A model generated the notes under the pieces. The model did no database searches. It had not been told where the DNA came from and worked only from the letters and a program-made list of their open reading frames with translations. Made by a program: the position numbers and the translations under genes. Source: Breznakiella homolactica (GTDB taxonomy: Bacteria; Spirochaetota; Spirochaetia; Treponematales; Breznakiellaceae). Taken from it: a stretch of DNA of 64,000 bases. The stretch covers positions 3,472,001-3,536,000 of the forward strand of contig NZ_CP067089.2 in the NCBI RefSeq assembly GCF_016616095.2, written 5' to 3'. Of this stretch, positions 34,601 through 42,821 are shown in pieces (the first letter of the stretch is position 1; the number at the start of each line of letters is the position of its first letter).

Positions 34601-35625
34601 GGGATGTATCAACAATGAAACAGGATGAATCCCCTGAACAGCGGGTCGCGGAAGTTCCCCTGCAGGTTCTGCGCCGGGCTTATGAATATCCCCTCTCCGG
34701 GGTCTACCCACAAACCGCGGCGGGTTTAACCGCGGCGGATAAACCGGCGGCTGGCGGCGTTCTGGATCTGCCGGTAACCAAAGTGCCGTCGAAAATATAC
34801 ACCGGCCCTGTACTCCTCAAGGGCACCGCCCCGCTGGTGATTCTGCCGGTGTTCCCGGGGACCAACTGTGAATGGGACATGGCGCGGGCTTTCGGCAATG
34901 CCGGCGGAAGAACCAGGCAGATAATTTTCAGAAACCGCGACCGCCAGGATATCCTGGAATCGACCCGGGAACTGGCCAAAGCTATCCGGGACGGCCAGAT
35001 ACTGGCCCTTTCCGGAGGGTTCAGCGCCGGGGATGAACCGGACGGATCCGGAAAATTCATGGCAAACGCCTTCCGGGCGGAGCTTGTGGCCGCGGCGGTA
35101 ACCGAACTGCTGGAGAAGCGGGACGGGCTCATCCTCGGTATCTGCAACGGATTCCAGGCGCTGATCAAGCTCGGGCTGGTCCCTTACGGTACCTACCGGC
35201 CGGCGGACAGTACCATGCCTACCCTGACATTCAATTCCATCGGCCGCCACGTATCCAGGATGGTCCGCACCAAGGTTATGTCCACCGCTTCACCCTGGCT
35301 CGCCGGGGAAGCGGCCGGCGATATCCATGTTATACCCGTGAGTCATGGGGAAGGGCGGGTCGCCGTCGATGACGGTTACGCCCGGGCTTTGTTTGCCCAG
35401 GGACAGGTTCCGTTCTGCTACGCCGACGGCTCCGGCCTGCCAACCATGGCCGAACCGGATAACCCCAACGGATCCGCCTATGCCATTGAAGGCCTCATGA
35501 GCCCCGACGGCCGGATTCTCGGAAAGATGGGTCATTCGGAGCGCTGCGGGAAGTATGTGCACAGGAATATTCCGGGAAACAAACGGCAGAATATCTTTGA
35601 TTCGGGGATCGGTTATTTTAAATAA
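31618..35625 (+). CDS. purL: Phosphoribosylformylglycinamidine synthase, single chain
   Basis: A 1335-residue enzyme for step four of purine synthesis (FGAR + Gln + ATP to FGAM). It is the large single-chain form: the FGAR amidotransferase core carries 'TYWSDHCRHTTF' near residue 240 and 'LLLFKNETHNHPTEIEPFGGAATCLGG' in outline near residue 335, a second AIRS-like half follows, and the C-terminal class I glutaminase has 'GTNCEWDMARAF' near 1080 and the nucleophile in 'ILGICNGFQAL' near 1175, ending 'HSERCGKYVHRNI'. GAGAG precedes the ATG. It stands alone rather than in a pur operon. Confidence 0.95.
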   Translation: MPDVISNGIQRVFVEKKPGFDTEARHLQSELTGFLGTQYPELIALEEFRLLHRYDVAHLDEVQFKQSVELVFSEPQCDRVFYSDSFPVQKGSYVFAVEYLPGQYDQRADSAEQCIELTVGVKPLVRTARIFMLRGKGGTLSDAALGAIKNYLINPVDSREASLEMPETLDEIVSDIPDVPVLAGFTAADDRALGDIARDYGLAMSGEDLRFCREYFFGQNRDPSLAELRVLDTYWSDHCRHTTFTTSLETIDIEEGPLAEAIGGSLDLYRAARNEVYGNAAQERPVTLMDLATLGTKVLKKRGLLPDLDESKEINACSVKVQARFEDGSSEPWLLLFKNETHNHPTEIEPFGGAATCLGGAIRDPLSGRAYVHQCMRVTGGGDPRQALSETLPGKLPQLKIAREAAAGYASYGNQIGIATGQVAEVYHPGFTAKRMELGAVVGAVPEQYVRREDPKPGDLVLLIGGKTGRDGIGGATGSSKVHTGESVESAGAEVQKGNPVEERKLQRLFRDCGFTRLIKRCNDFGAGGVSVAVGELAPGLDISLDAVPKKYQGLDGTELAISESQERMAVVVAADDAETVIRYAADENLQAVVIAEVTAGDESENARLRMFWRGRTIVDLFRKFLDSNGAPRSAKAFVAAADNRPDSAAAGKQRHVFAGDIPEGEIIPAGLILDNLERELASLRSGSRRGLQERFDGSIGAGSVLFPWGGEFQGTPECGMAALLPALDKSCVTASIMTFGYDPDLAVISPYRQAKAAVRDALAKFTCLGGDPSSARLSLQEYFERAETPASWGKPLAALLGAFEAQIRLGIPAIGGKDSMSGSYKDPARDIDISVPPTLAAFAAGSAPAERICSGALSTTPGNLILLFYTPPLTDSRENPENLNEWDVFKANMQALGELQKGGFVSSCYPVGPGGVAVTLAVMAFGNMAGVEADSAAFSAAGSEYQGCVLAEINGEHCKKNNHEFDRILAESAAWIIAARTIPEPVFRIVADDGDVSTMKQDESPEQRVAEVPLQVLRRAYEYPLSGVYPQTAAGLTAADKPAAGGVLDLPVTKVPSKIYTGPVLLKGTAPLVILPVFPGTNCEWDMARAFGNAGGRTRQIIFRNRDRQDILESTRELAKAIRDGQILALSGGFSAGDEPDGSGKFMANAFRAELVAAAVTELLEKRDGLILGICNGFQALIKLGLVPYGTYRPADSTMPTLTFNSIGRHVSRMVRTKVMSTASPWLAGEAAGDIHVIPVSHGEGRVAVDDGYARALFAQGQVPFCYADGSGLPTMAEPDNPNGSAYAIEGLMSPDGRILGKMGHSERCGKYVHRNIPGNKRQNIFDSGIGYFK

Positions 35626-35651
35626 CTCCCGGAATTATCCGGCGCCGGGTG

Positions 35652-36329
35652 TCAGCGTCCGAAAAGGCTGAGTTTGCCGTATTTGTACCATTTGCCGGAG
35701 TCCCGTTTGCCGCCTTCATCGATAAGCTTGAAAATATACGCGGCGAAATCCTCGTCGTTTCCGCCGTCGGCGCTGGAGAAGGCGATGGTCCGGTACGGCT
35801 CGCCGGATGATGACGCGAGAATTCCCTGGGCAAAGGCGCGGAACGCCGCGGCCGCGGAAGGTCCGACTATATCCACGGTATCGTCTTTTCCTCCGGGGCT
35901 GATGTCGTTCATGACGAGACTCAGGGTCCCGTTCTCCCGGGCCCGGAATTTGAGGGTTAATTCCCGGACCAGAAAAAACCAGCCCTTTATATTGTCATTA
36001 ACAATGCTTTCAATTTCACCATGGCTCAATTCATTGGGCCTTTTCCGGATCGCCGGGGGACTGCACACGAGAACCGCGTCATCAATTTGACCGAGACGGT
36101 TTTCCGCCGCCAGAATCACCGACCGCGCGGAGATGGGGCTGCCGGGATTCCAGTTAAGGGGAATATGGGTCGAACCTTCTCCCATGGTTTCACTGTGGAT
36201 CGCGACCGAAGGATCCAGCCGGTTCTGGATGAAGGCGGTGGCCAGGCTTTCTACCCGTTTCGCCGCCTCCCGGGCAATGGCAAGTGATAAGGACGATTCA
36301 TTTCCCGCGACCAAAATTCCACGTGTCAT
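35652..36329 (-). CDS. SDR-like Rossmann protein of unknown function
   Basis: A 225-residue protein starting 'MTRGILVAGNESSLSLAIAREAAKR' in outline, which resembles a short-chain dehydrogenase nucleotide-binding turn. 'DDAVLVCSPPAI' and 'SPGGKDDTVDIVGPSAAAAFRAFAQGILAS' in outline follow the SDR layout, but the usual YxxxK catalytic pair is not evident, so catalytic activity is doubtful. It is convergent with purL. The start at 36329 is chosen because the SDR-like strand begins there; 12 extra in-frame residues upstream are possible. Confidence 0.5.
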   Translation of the reverse strand: MTRGILVAGNESSLSLAIAREAAKRVESLATAFIQNRLDPSVAIHSETMGEGSTHIPLNWNPGSPISARSVILAAENRLGQIDDAVLVCSPPAIRKRPNELSHGEIESIVNDNIKGWFFLVRELTLKFRARENGTLSLVMNDISPGGKDDTVDIVGPSAAAAFRAFAQGILASSSGEPYRTIAFSSADGGNDEDFAAYIFKLIDEGGKRDSGKWYKYGKLSLFGR

Positions 36330-36478
36330 AATATCAGTGTACCCGGGGAACACAGAGACTTTCAAGCCGGGAAGCGCCTGTGTTTATCAGGTCTGCGGGT
36401 CCTGCCGTATAACCATTACGCCCGGTGCTCCCCCGCATATCGACTTAACTGCGGATTACGTGGTACGATTTGTATGTT

Positions 36479-38200
36479 ATGCGGATAGCAATTGCCCAGA
36501 TCGATTCTACCATCGGTGATTTTTCCGGGAATATGGAAAAAATTGTTTCTTATTCAAAAAAAGCCCAATCCGGGGGCCAGGCAGACCTGGTGCTGTTTCC
36601 CGAACTGTCCGTCTGCGGTTATCCGCCGATGGACCTCCTGGACCAGGAGATCTTTACGGACCTGAATGCCAGAACTGTTCACCTTCTGCAGCGGGAACTT
36701 CCCCGGAATATTGCGGTGGGAATCGGCTATGTGGGCAGAAATCCGGAATCATCGGGAAAATCCCTGGTCAATGTTTACGGTATTATCCTGAACGGATCCC
36801 TCGTTTTTGAGCAGATCAAAACCCTGCTGCCGAGCTACGATGTTTTTGATGAAGCCCGGTATTTTGAAAGCGCCCGGCAAAGGTCTGTTTTTGAGTGGAA
36901 GGGTGAACGGATCGGGTTTGCAATCTGTGAGGATGTGTGGCGGGAAACGGGGATCCCCGGGACAACGTACGCTTCCGATCCTGTGGGGGATCTTTTGGAC
37001 CAGGGGATTACCCTTCTCTGCGTGCCTTCGGCTTCGCCGTTTTACGCGGGGAAACTCCGGGTTCGGATGGATCTGGCGGAACGGATTTCTCTTAAAGGGA
37101 ACGTTCCCCTTGTGTATGTCAACGCGGTGGGGGCCAACGATTCTATTATATTTGACGGAAGGTCATTCGCGGTTGCGCCGCTGCAGAGTCCTCCCCGGGA
37201 AGGAAGCGCCGTTCCCCTGAGGATTTCGGCAAAGGCTTTTGAAGAGGATCTCGTTGTCTGGGATTCCGGCTCATCCGCGGTGATACCCGCGCCGCCCCAG
37301 TCGGACGCCGCTGCTGCGGATGCGGGGTTTGCCCCCGAAGAGCTCGACACCCTGGAGGCCGCATTGGTTATGGGTATCCGGGGCTATATGGCCAAATGCG
37401 GATTCACCGATGTGCATCTGGGGCTTTCGGGGGGCATCGATTCCGCCCTCGTGGCGTATCTCGCGGTAAAAGCCGCTGGTCCGGAACACGTTGCCTGTTT
37501 CGGCATGCCGTCGCAGTTTTCTTCCCAGGGATCAAAGGACGACGCCGCGGAACTCGCAGAAAACCTCGGCTGCCGTTTTGAGATGATCCCGATTGAGGGC
37601 ATTTACGGAAGTTTTACGGAAAGCCTCGGCGGTGTTTTCCAGGGCCGTCCTTTTGACGTCACGGAGGAAAATCTCCAGGCCCGGATACGGGGAACCCTGC
37701 TCATGGCATATTCTAACAAATTCGGGTCCATGCTTCTTACCACCGGGAACAAGAGTGAACTTGCCATGGGGTACTGTACCCTGTACGGGGATATGAACGG
37801 CGCGCTGGGTGTAATCGGTGATCTTTTCAAAACCGAAGTGTTTGCTCTCTGCCGCCGTATAAACCGGCGCTCCGTTTTGGAGACCGGGAAACCGATTATT
37901 CCCGAGGCGACCCTGACAAAGCCCCCTTCAGCGGAGCTCCGGCCCGACCAGAAAGATCAGGACAGCCTGCCGCCGTACGAAGTGCTGGACGCGATTCTTA
38001 AACTGTACCTGTTCGAAAATCTTTCGGGCGCGGAAATCGCCGCCCGGGGCTTTGATCCGGAATTGGCGGCGAGAATTATCCGCGCGGTTGCCCGCGCCGA
38101 ATTCAAACGCCGCCAGGCTCCGCCGGTTTTAAAAATCAGCCCCCGGGCTTTCGGGATGGGGCGGCGCATGCCCATCGCTAGGCATATTTATGAGAAGTAG
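36479..38200 (+). CDS. nadE: Glutamine-dependent NAD+ synthetase
   Basis: A 573-residue two-domain enzyme that makes NAD+ from nicotinate adenine dinucleotide. The N-terminal nitrilase-type glutaminase has the E-K-C triad: Glu in 'LVLFPELSVCGYPP' (near residue 45), Lys in 'QIKTLLPSYDVFDE' (near 113) and Cys in 'IGFAICEDVW' (near 149). The C-terminal synthetase has the ATP loop 'LSGGIDSALVAY' near residue 321 and 'LTTGNKSELAMGYCTLYGDMNG' in outline. The start at 36479 is set by the family N-terminus; there is no strong ribosome site. Confidence 0.94.
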   Translation: MRIAIAQIDSTIGDFSGNMEKIVSYSKKAQSGGQADLVLFPELSVCGYPPMDLLDQEIFTDLNARTVHLLQRELPRNIAVGIGYVGRNPESSGKSLVNVYGIILNGSLVFEQIKTLLPSYDVFDEARYFESARQRSVFEWKGERIGFAICEDVWRETGIPGTTYASDPVGDLLDQGITLLCVPSASPFYAGKLRVRMDLAERISLKGNVPLVYVNAVGANDSIIFDGRSFAVAPLQSPPREGSAVPLRISAKAFEEDLVVWDSGSSAVIPAPPQSDAAAADAGFAPEELDTLEAALVMGIRGYMAKCGFTDVHLGLSGGIDSALVAYLAVKAAGPEHVACFGMPSQFSSQGSKDDAAELAENLGCRFEMIPIEGIYGSFTESLGGVFQGRPFDVTEENLQARIRGTLLMAYSNKFGSMLLTTGNKSELAMGYCTLYGDMNGALGVIGDLFKTEVFALCRRINRRSVLETGKPIIPEATLTKPPSAELRPDQKDQDSLPPYEVLDAILKLYLFENLSGAEIAARGFDPELAARIIRAVARAEFKRRQAPPVLKISPRAFGMGRRMPIARHIYEK

Positions 38201-38257
38201 CGGGCACTTTACCGGTTCCTGCCATGGATCGTATACTGGGTTAATAGGTAATTGATT

Positions 38258-39142
38258 ATGAAAAAAAACGCAGCGGAAAGAAAAGAACGGCCCTTTATTC
38301 CCGAACCGGGAATAGTCCTGATCACCGGCGCTTCATCCGGAATCGGCGAAGCCTTTGCCCGGTATCTGACGGGCTGTATTTCCGGAAAGGAAACCAATCC
38401 GGGGCTTCCCGGTTTTGACGAACTGTGGCTCGTCGCGCGGCGGGGAGAGCGGCTTCTGGAACTTGCTGATGAACTCCTGAAAAGTGTCAGCGCCGGAAAG
38501 GGCTCCGCTGAATTCAGTATCCGGACGTTTACCCAGGATCTGGTGGAGCCGGGCGCCGGGGAGCGGCTTGAGGCTGAAGTTGAAGAAGCGGGCAAGCCCC
38601 TGCGGATCCTCATCAACAACGCGGGGTACGGTAGCTACGGTCCCTTTTCCGAAGTTGACCTTGATACACAGCTTGGACAGATCGACCTTAACTGCCGGTC
38701 CCTGACGGAACTGTGCGGACGGCTGGATCCGTATCTCCTGAAGAATTCCATGGTCATCAATACGGCGAGCCTTGCCGCGTTTGCTCCTTTAGGCGGTTTC
38801 GCGGTATACGCCGCCACCAAAGCCTTTGTGCTTTCCTTTTCCGTTGCCCTCGCCGCCGAGTGGCGCAGCCGGGGTATCCGGGTATGTGCGCTGTGTCCCG
38901 GTCCCGTTCAGAGTGAATTTGCCCTGGTCGCTTCCGGCGGCGTCCGGAAGGAGGTCCGCCATGGATATCCCGCGGCCGTGCTGGTCCGGGACTGTCTCCG
39001 TCAGGCGGCCCGGAGAAAGATAATAAGCCTCCCACGGTTTTTGTGGCAGATTCAGCGGTACGCCGGAAAATTCGCCGGCCCGGTGGCCAGCGCCTTTTTT
39101 TCCTGGCGTTTTATGCGCCGGCCCCATGCGCCGAAGGCATGA
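38258..39142 (+). CDS. Short-chain dehydrogenase/reductase
   Basis: A 294-residue SDR of the classical type (DltE/SadH-like). Nucleotide-binding 'VLITGASSGIGEAFARYL' near residue 22, 'LINNAGYGSYG' near 116, the catalytic Ser in 'INTASLAAFAPLGG' and 'YAATKAFV' (YxxxK) near 190 are all present. The C-terminus, about 50 residues of basic character, could contact membrane. Substrate unknown. It starts 57 bases after nadE, with TAGGTAA before the ATG. Confidence 0.88.
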   Translation: MKKNAAERKERPFIPEPGIVLITGASSGIGEAFARYLTGCISGKETNPGLPGFDELWLVARRGERLLELADELLKSVSAGKGSAEFSIRTFTQDLVEPGAGERLEAEVEEAGKPLRILINNAGYGSYGPFSEVDLDTQLGQIDLNCRSLTELCGRLDPYLLKNSMVINTASLAAFAPLGGFAVYAATKAFVLSFSVALAAEWRSRGIRVCALCPGPVQSEFALVASGGVRKEVRHGYPAAVLVRDCLRQAARRKIISLPRFLWQIQRYAGKFAGPVASAFFSWRFMRRPHAPKA

Positions 39143-39157
39143 CCACGGAGTTAGGAT

Positions 39158-39805
39158 ATGATTATTCGACATAGAAAAAAAATAATCGCGGCGGTTCTGT
39201 TTCTGCTGGCGCCAGTGTTTGTTTTTGCCCATCCCCACATGTTTCTTGAGTCAAAGGTTGAATTCGAGTATTCCGGCGAAGAGTGCACCGGGTTCTGGCT
39301 GGAGTGGACCTTTGATCCGTATTTTTCAGCTTCCATTATCCAGGAATGCGATAAAGACAGGAATAAGCGCTTCAGCGCCGAGGAAGCGGAATATGTGTAT
39401 TCCTACGGGTTTATCAACCTCAGAAAATACGGTTACTTTATTTATCTCCGCAGCGGCGATAACCGGGTAAACCCGGAAGGAGTGGAACAGTTCACTCCTT
39501 CAATCCGGAATGACCGCCTGGTGTACCGCTTTTTCGTTAACCTGAAAGGGAAGGGCTACGGAAAGGATTTCAGTGTGGCTATCTTTGACAGTACATACTT
39601 CTGCGCTGTCCGGTATCCCGAGTCCGGAGTTGTAACTGTCCGCCAGAACGGCCCTGGGGCCGCTCCGCGCTGGGAACGGGGGGAAAATAAAAAGTATCCC
39701 GTATATTATAATCCCTTCGGCGCGTCCAATGACATGACTATCTATACGGCCTGGCGCCCCGGGCTCGAAACGGCATACCCCGATGAAATACGGGTCTTTT
39801 TCTGA
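39158..39805 (+). CDS. DUF1007 secreted protein (metal transport-associated)
   Basis: A 215-residue protein with a signal peptide (residues 7-24, 'IIAAVLFLLAPVFVFA') followed by the family hallmark 'HPHMFLESKVEFEY'. DUF1007 proteins occur next to NicO/RcnA-type nickel-cobalt transporters, and here the next gene is one, with coding regions almost touching. The N-terminal His-Pro-His of the mature protein could bind metal. It is probably a periplasmic partner of the exporter. Confidence 0.85.
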   Translation: MIIRHRKKIIAAVLFLLAPVFVFAHPHMFLESKVEFEYSGEECTGFWLEWTFDPYFSASIIQECDKDRNKRFSAEEAEYVYSYGFINLRKYGYFIYLRSGDNRVNPEGVEQFTPSIRNDRLVYRFFVNLKGKGYGKDFSVAIFDSTYFCAVRYPESGVVTVRQNGPGAAPRWERGENKKYPVYYNPFGASNDMTIYTAWRPGLETAYPDEIRVFF

Positions 39806-39818
39806 TCACCGCTTTTTT

Positions 39819-40760
39819 ATGCGTATCCTGCGGACAATCCTGTTTTTTGTTTTTTTCCTTTTCACCTGTTTGACTGTCTCTGCAAATCCGTTTCTTGGAG
39901 GCGGTGATGATGAAGCGCCGGCTCCCGCGCCGGTGCTGAGCCGGGGCGCGAATCAGCGGCTGATAGACGCCCAGTTTATCTTCCGTGAAAAAATAGCCGA
40001 AGCGCTTTCGGCTTTTAAGGATGGCCGCAGTCCTTTTATGGTGGTGGCCGTTCTTTTAGGCGCCTTTATTTATGGGGTCCTGCACGCGGCCGGTCCGGGG
40101 CACCGCAAGGCCGTGGTTTTTTCCCTCTTTCTCACGAGAAATGCAAAGCCCTGGGAACCGGCGGCCGCTGGTTTTTTATCTGCCGCGGTCCATGCCGGAA
40201 CGGGTCTGGCTATTGTCGGTATTTTCAGTCTTATCAGCGGCGCCGCGGCCCGTATTTCCGCGGTGGATAATGCTTCGCTTTATATGGAAGGTTTTAGTTT
40301 TGCTGCCCTTGGACTGGCTGGCTTGGTTCTCGGAACAATTAAAGCGATTTCCATGGTACGCCGCCGGAACAACCCAGGAGGCAGCTGCGTCTTTCACGGT
40401 ACCGGTACTCCGGAGAATAATGTCAATTCCGGCAGCAGGGAGCGCAGCATATATATGGTCGCCGCTGTTTCCAGTTTTGTTCCCTGTCCCGGAGCGACCA
40501 TGGTACTCCTGCTCGCGCTCTACCTGAATCTGACATTTATCGGAGTTTTTGGGGTTCTTGCCATGTCCGTGGGAATGGGAATCGTAATCTCCGCCGCGGG
40601 ATACCTGGCGTACTTCGGCAGGGAAGGGCTTTTCATGCGGTTTAAATCACGGGGCAGAACCATCGGTACGCTTGCGGATTTTCTGGAATTATTCAGCTAT
40701 ATGTTTATGGTAATATTTGCTTTTTATACCGCGGCCCCGTTTTTGATTTCACTCTTCTAG
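39819..40760 (+). CDS. Nickel/cobalt transporter, NicO/RcnA-like
   Basis: About 313 residues with roughly six membrane helices. The family motif 'HAAGPGHRKAVVFSLFL' (near residue 86) and 'AVSSFVPCPGATMVLLLAL' (near 220) are the conserved H-x4-GPGH and PCPG elements. An N-terminal signal-like helix begins 'MRILRTILFFVFF', which is why the ATG at 39819 is preferred; an in-frame ATG 36 bases earlier overlaps the DUF1007 gene. It moves nickel or cobalt across the inner membrane, probably outward. Confidence 0.87.
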   Translation: MRILRTILFFVFFLFTCLTVSANPFLGGGDDEAPAPAPVLSRGANQRLIDAQFIFREKIAEALSAFKDGRSPFMVVAVLLGAFIYGVLHAAGPGHRKAVVFSLFLTRNAKPWEPAAAGFLSAAVHAGTGLAIVGIFSLISGAAARISAVDNASLYMEGFSFAALGLAGLVLGTIKAISMVRRRNNPGGSCVFHGTGTPENNVNSGSRERSIYMVAAVSSFVPCPGATMVLLLALYLNLTFIGVFGVLAMSVGMGIVISAAGYLAYFGREGLFMRFKSRGRTIGTLADFLELFSYMFMVIFAFYTAAPFLISLF

Positions 40761-40787
40761 TTGTTTATACTCAACATAGGAGTCAGA

Positions 40788-41348
40788 ATGAAACGCCGCC
40801 GTGGGATTGTTATAGTTTTGCTGCTGTCCGTAAATACCGCCTATGGTCTGGATCTTTCGGCAATGTGGAATCTCGGGACCATTTCCCTTGACATTACTCC
40901 GGTTAATACCAGTCAGCTTTTTGAGTGGGATCTCAGTCTTTTTAATCTGACCCTTTATGATTATTACGGAAACTGGGGATTGAGCACCGCATTCTTTAAA
41001 ACCCGGTCCGAGCGCGGTGATTCCTATGTTACCCTTTTCCCCCTGGAAATCTCTTTCAGTTCCTATTACAACCGGAAGTTCAAACGGCCGCTCCAGGCTT
41101 TTCTGTTGGCCGAACTGGATGTGGGGCCAAAGATACTGCCGTACCTAAAAGCCGGAGTCCGCGTTCAGGTGCAGTCTCTCATTGATTATTCCTATGCTCC
41201 CAAAGCCGGCCTGGAATTGAGTTTTGATACCATGCTGCGTTTCAGGATTACCGTATACGCCGATCTTGGCGCGGCGGCGTATTTCTTTTTTAAACGTCAA
41301 AGGCGGGATCTGGAGGAACAGATTCCCGAAGGTTATCTACGGTCATAA
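40788..41348 (+). CDS. Secreted protein, possible small outer-membrane barrel
   Basis: A 186-residue protein with a signal peptide ('RRRGIVIVLLLSVNTAYG') and then alternating hydrophobic/polar strands rich in Tyr, Phe and Trp, such as 'LFNLTLYDYYGNWGLSTAFF' and 'LRFRITVYADLGAAAYFFF'. The pattern suggests a beta barrel or periplasmic beta protein. AGGAGT precedes ATG 40788. It may belong to the metal-transport operon, starting 27 bases after the NicO gene. No family recognised. Confidence 0.6.
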   Translation: MKRRRGIVIVLLLSVNTAYGLDLSAMWNLGTISLDITPVNTSQLFEWDLSLFNLTLYDYYGNWGLSTAFFKTRSERGDSYVTLFPLEISFSSYYNRKFKRPLQAFLLAELDVGPKILPYLKAGVRVQVQSLIDYSYAPKAGLELSFDTMLRFRITVYADLGAAAYFFFKRQRRDLEEQIPEGYLRS

Positions 41349-41378
41349 AAAACCCGGAACTGCGACGCAGCCCGGGTT
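41345..41378. terminator. Hairpin between convergent operons
   Basis: AACCCGG (41351-41357) pairs with CCGGGTT (41372-41378) and CTGC with GCAG inside. On the minus strand it is followed by TTTT, so it mainly serves the DUF3793-flavodoxin transcript and also lies at the end of the rightward operon. Confidence 0.65.
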
Positions 41379-41471
41379 AGAATGGAGAGCTTGTTTTTTT
41401 AAATAAGAACCCATAACCACTAACAACTTATCGGAAATGTCCCAGAGAGGTTGAAGGACCTTCCTATTGTT

Positions 41472-42086
41472 CTAAATCATTGCCTCCTGTACGAGGCGGA
41501 TCCGTGCTTCGTTAATATAGTTAAAAATCCGGCTGGCCCTTTCAGGCCGGTGGTAAACTTTCCAGCATCCCTTGCAGGGGTGCGCCTTTTTATTTCCCCG
41601 GATAAAATCGATTACATCTTCCAGCGGATAACCGAGGAATATCCCGACTTCATGGGGAATATTTCCCGATATGTTGAACCGGCGGTTCAATTCCTCAAGG
41701 CACGCAGTAATCCCGGAATCAACCGGGTAAAGTAAAGAACACAGATACCTGCCCGCCGGACCTGTCAGAACTTTCCTGAGAAGCCGCGGTTTGTACAGCA
41801 GCAGCAGTATCCCCTTCGAACTGTCCCGGAGGGGCAGGGCTGAAAGCCCTAGGCCGCCGCACAGTTCCATACCCCATTTTTCCCAGGCTACATTCAATCT
41901 CTTATGGTCTTTTGCTATACGTACCATGGACGATGCTTTTATATCTGTAATTGACGCCGCAGCTGTCCAGCGTATAAACAATTCCAGCTGCTTTTTATCC
42001 GCCGGCTTCCGGGAGAACACGTGCCTGTATTCTAATAGTAGTGTAGTTTCCGGCAGTGCTTTTCCGGATCCGGCTGCGTCCCGCAT
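41472..42086 (-). CDS. DUF3793 family protein
   Basis: A 204-residue protein. The C-terminal signature 'IPHEVGIFLGYPLEDVIDFI' near residue 142, followed by 'CKGCWKVYHRPERASRIFNYI', is that of DUF3793, a family found beside flavodoxin and iron uptake genes in anaerobes. Function unknown; the 'C-x2-C' could bind metal or haem. It starts 2 bases after the flavodoxin stop and is clearly in its operon. Confidence 0.8.
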   Translation of the reverse strand: MRDAAGSGKALPETTLLLEYRHVFSRKPADKKQLELFIRWTAAASITDIKASSMVRIAKDHKRLNVAWEKWGMELCGGLGLSALPLRDSSKGILLLLYKPRLLRKVLTGPAGRYLCSLLYPVDSGITACLEELNRRFNISGNIPHEVGIFLGYPLEDVIDFIRGNKKAHPCKGCWKVYHRPERASRIFNYINEARIRLVQEAMI

Positions 42087-42088
42087 AA

Positions 42089-42517
42089 TTACTCGGCCAG
42101 CCGTTTCCCGAGGTCATAGCATTTGGAGAGCGCCGCTTCATCCGGTTCCAGCTGTGTTATAACGGCTTCCCCATTGATCTGTGCGCCGAGCCCCTTCATC
42201 CGGTCAGCCCAATCCCGCATCCATTGGCCGTCTCCCCAGTCATAGGAGCCGAAAAGCCCCAGGCTTTTTCCTTCCAAATCCTTGGATCCCAGGGATGCGA
42301 TGAACGGTTCCATTTCACTTTCCTCAAGGACTTCATCGCCCATGGCGGAACAGCCAAACGCCAATGCATCCGCCGCGGCAACATCTTCGGCGGATGCCTT
42401 CGCCGCTTGCCGCAGATCCGCTTCGGCCCCGGCTTCCTTGACACCTCTGACCACTGATTCGGCCATGGCTTCCGTATTTCCGGTTCCGCTCCAATATACA
42501 ATCAGCACCTTCTTCAT
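42089..42517 (-). CDS. Flavodoxin
   Basis: A 142-residue flavodoxin. The FMN phosphate loop is 'VYWSGTGNTEAMAESV' near residue 8; the isoalloxazine-contacting loops are 'GCSAMGDEVLEE' and 'GSYDWGDGQWMRDW' near residue 95, with the aromatic residues usual for the short-chain type. Electron carrier that replaces ferredoxin when iron is low. AGGAGG lies upstream of the ATG, and the promoter region carries a 16-bp palindrome shared with the feo operon. Confidence 0.93.
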   Translation of the reverse strand: MKKVLIVYWSGTGNTEAMAESVVRGVKEAGAEADLRQAAKASAEDVAAADALAFGCSAMGDEVLEESEMEPFIASLGSKDLEGKSLGLFGSYDWGDGQWMRDWADRMKGLGAQINGEAVITQLEPDEAALSKCYDLGKRLAE

Positions 42518-42531
42518 AATTCCTCCATATA

Positions 42532-42547
42532 GTTAGAATGTTCTAAC
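42532..42547. promoter_or_regulatory. 16-bp operator-like palindrome, flavodoxin promoter
   Basis: GTTAGAATGTTCTAAC has 7-bp perfect arms around TG. It matches the outer bases and the length of GTTAGTTATACATAAC over the feoA promoter (45390-45405). Both resemble DtxR/Fur-type iron boxes, so common iron control is likely. Confidence 0.55.
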
Positions 42548-42549
42548 AA

Positions 42550-42605
42550 AAATAATAAAAAAATATAATCGGCAACCTGGTATTCATACAAACACCGGGT
42601 TACCG
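42550..42605 (-). terminator. Intrinsic terminator of the feo operon
   Basis: A 12-bp stem with one mismatch and one G-T pair (42570-42581 with 42594-42605) sits just past the Cys-rich gene. On the minus strand it is followed by a long T-rich run (42550-42568). It separates feo from the flavodoxin operon. Confidence 0.85.
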
Positions 42606-42608
42606 GTT

Positions 42609-42821
42609 TTAACCATCATCCAGAATGCGGCGCGGCTGCTTTGGTTCCCCACTGCATTGAGAGCAGTGCGGGCAGCCCGCTGGTTTTCCTTTTCCCTGCC
42701 GTGATGATCCGGAACAGCAGGAACGTTTGCCTCTGATGGAAGCCACTATCCGCAGGGCAATAAAAACCGCGGCGGCTATTCCGGCCGCGGCTATAATCGC
42801 TATTTCAGCGAAAAAACTCAA
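42609..42821 (-). CDS. FeoB-associated Cys-rich membrane protein
   Basis: About 70 residues: one membrane helix ('AEIAIIAAAGIAAAVFIALRIV'), then a basic, Cys-rich tail with 'CCSGSS' and 'CPHCSQC'. This is the architecture of the small proteins encoded after feoB in many anaerobes (FeoB-associated Cys-rich family). A TTG start at 42821 overlapping the feoB stop, with GGGGGT upstream, is preferred; an in-frame ATG at 42863 inside feoB is the alternative. The cysteines may hold iron or sense redox. Confidence 0.8.
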   Translation of the reverse strand: MSFFAEIAIIAAAGIAAAVFIALRIVASIRGKRSCCSGSSRQGKGKPAGCPHCSQCSGEPKQPRRILDDG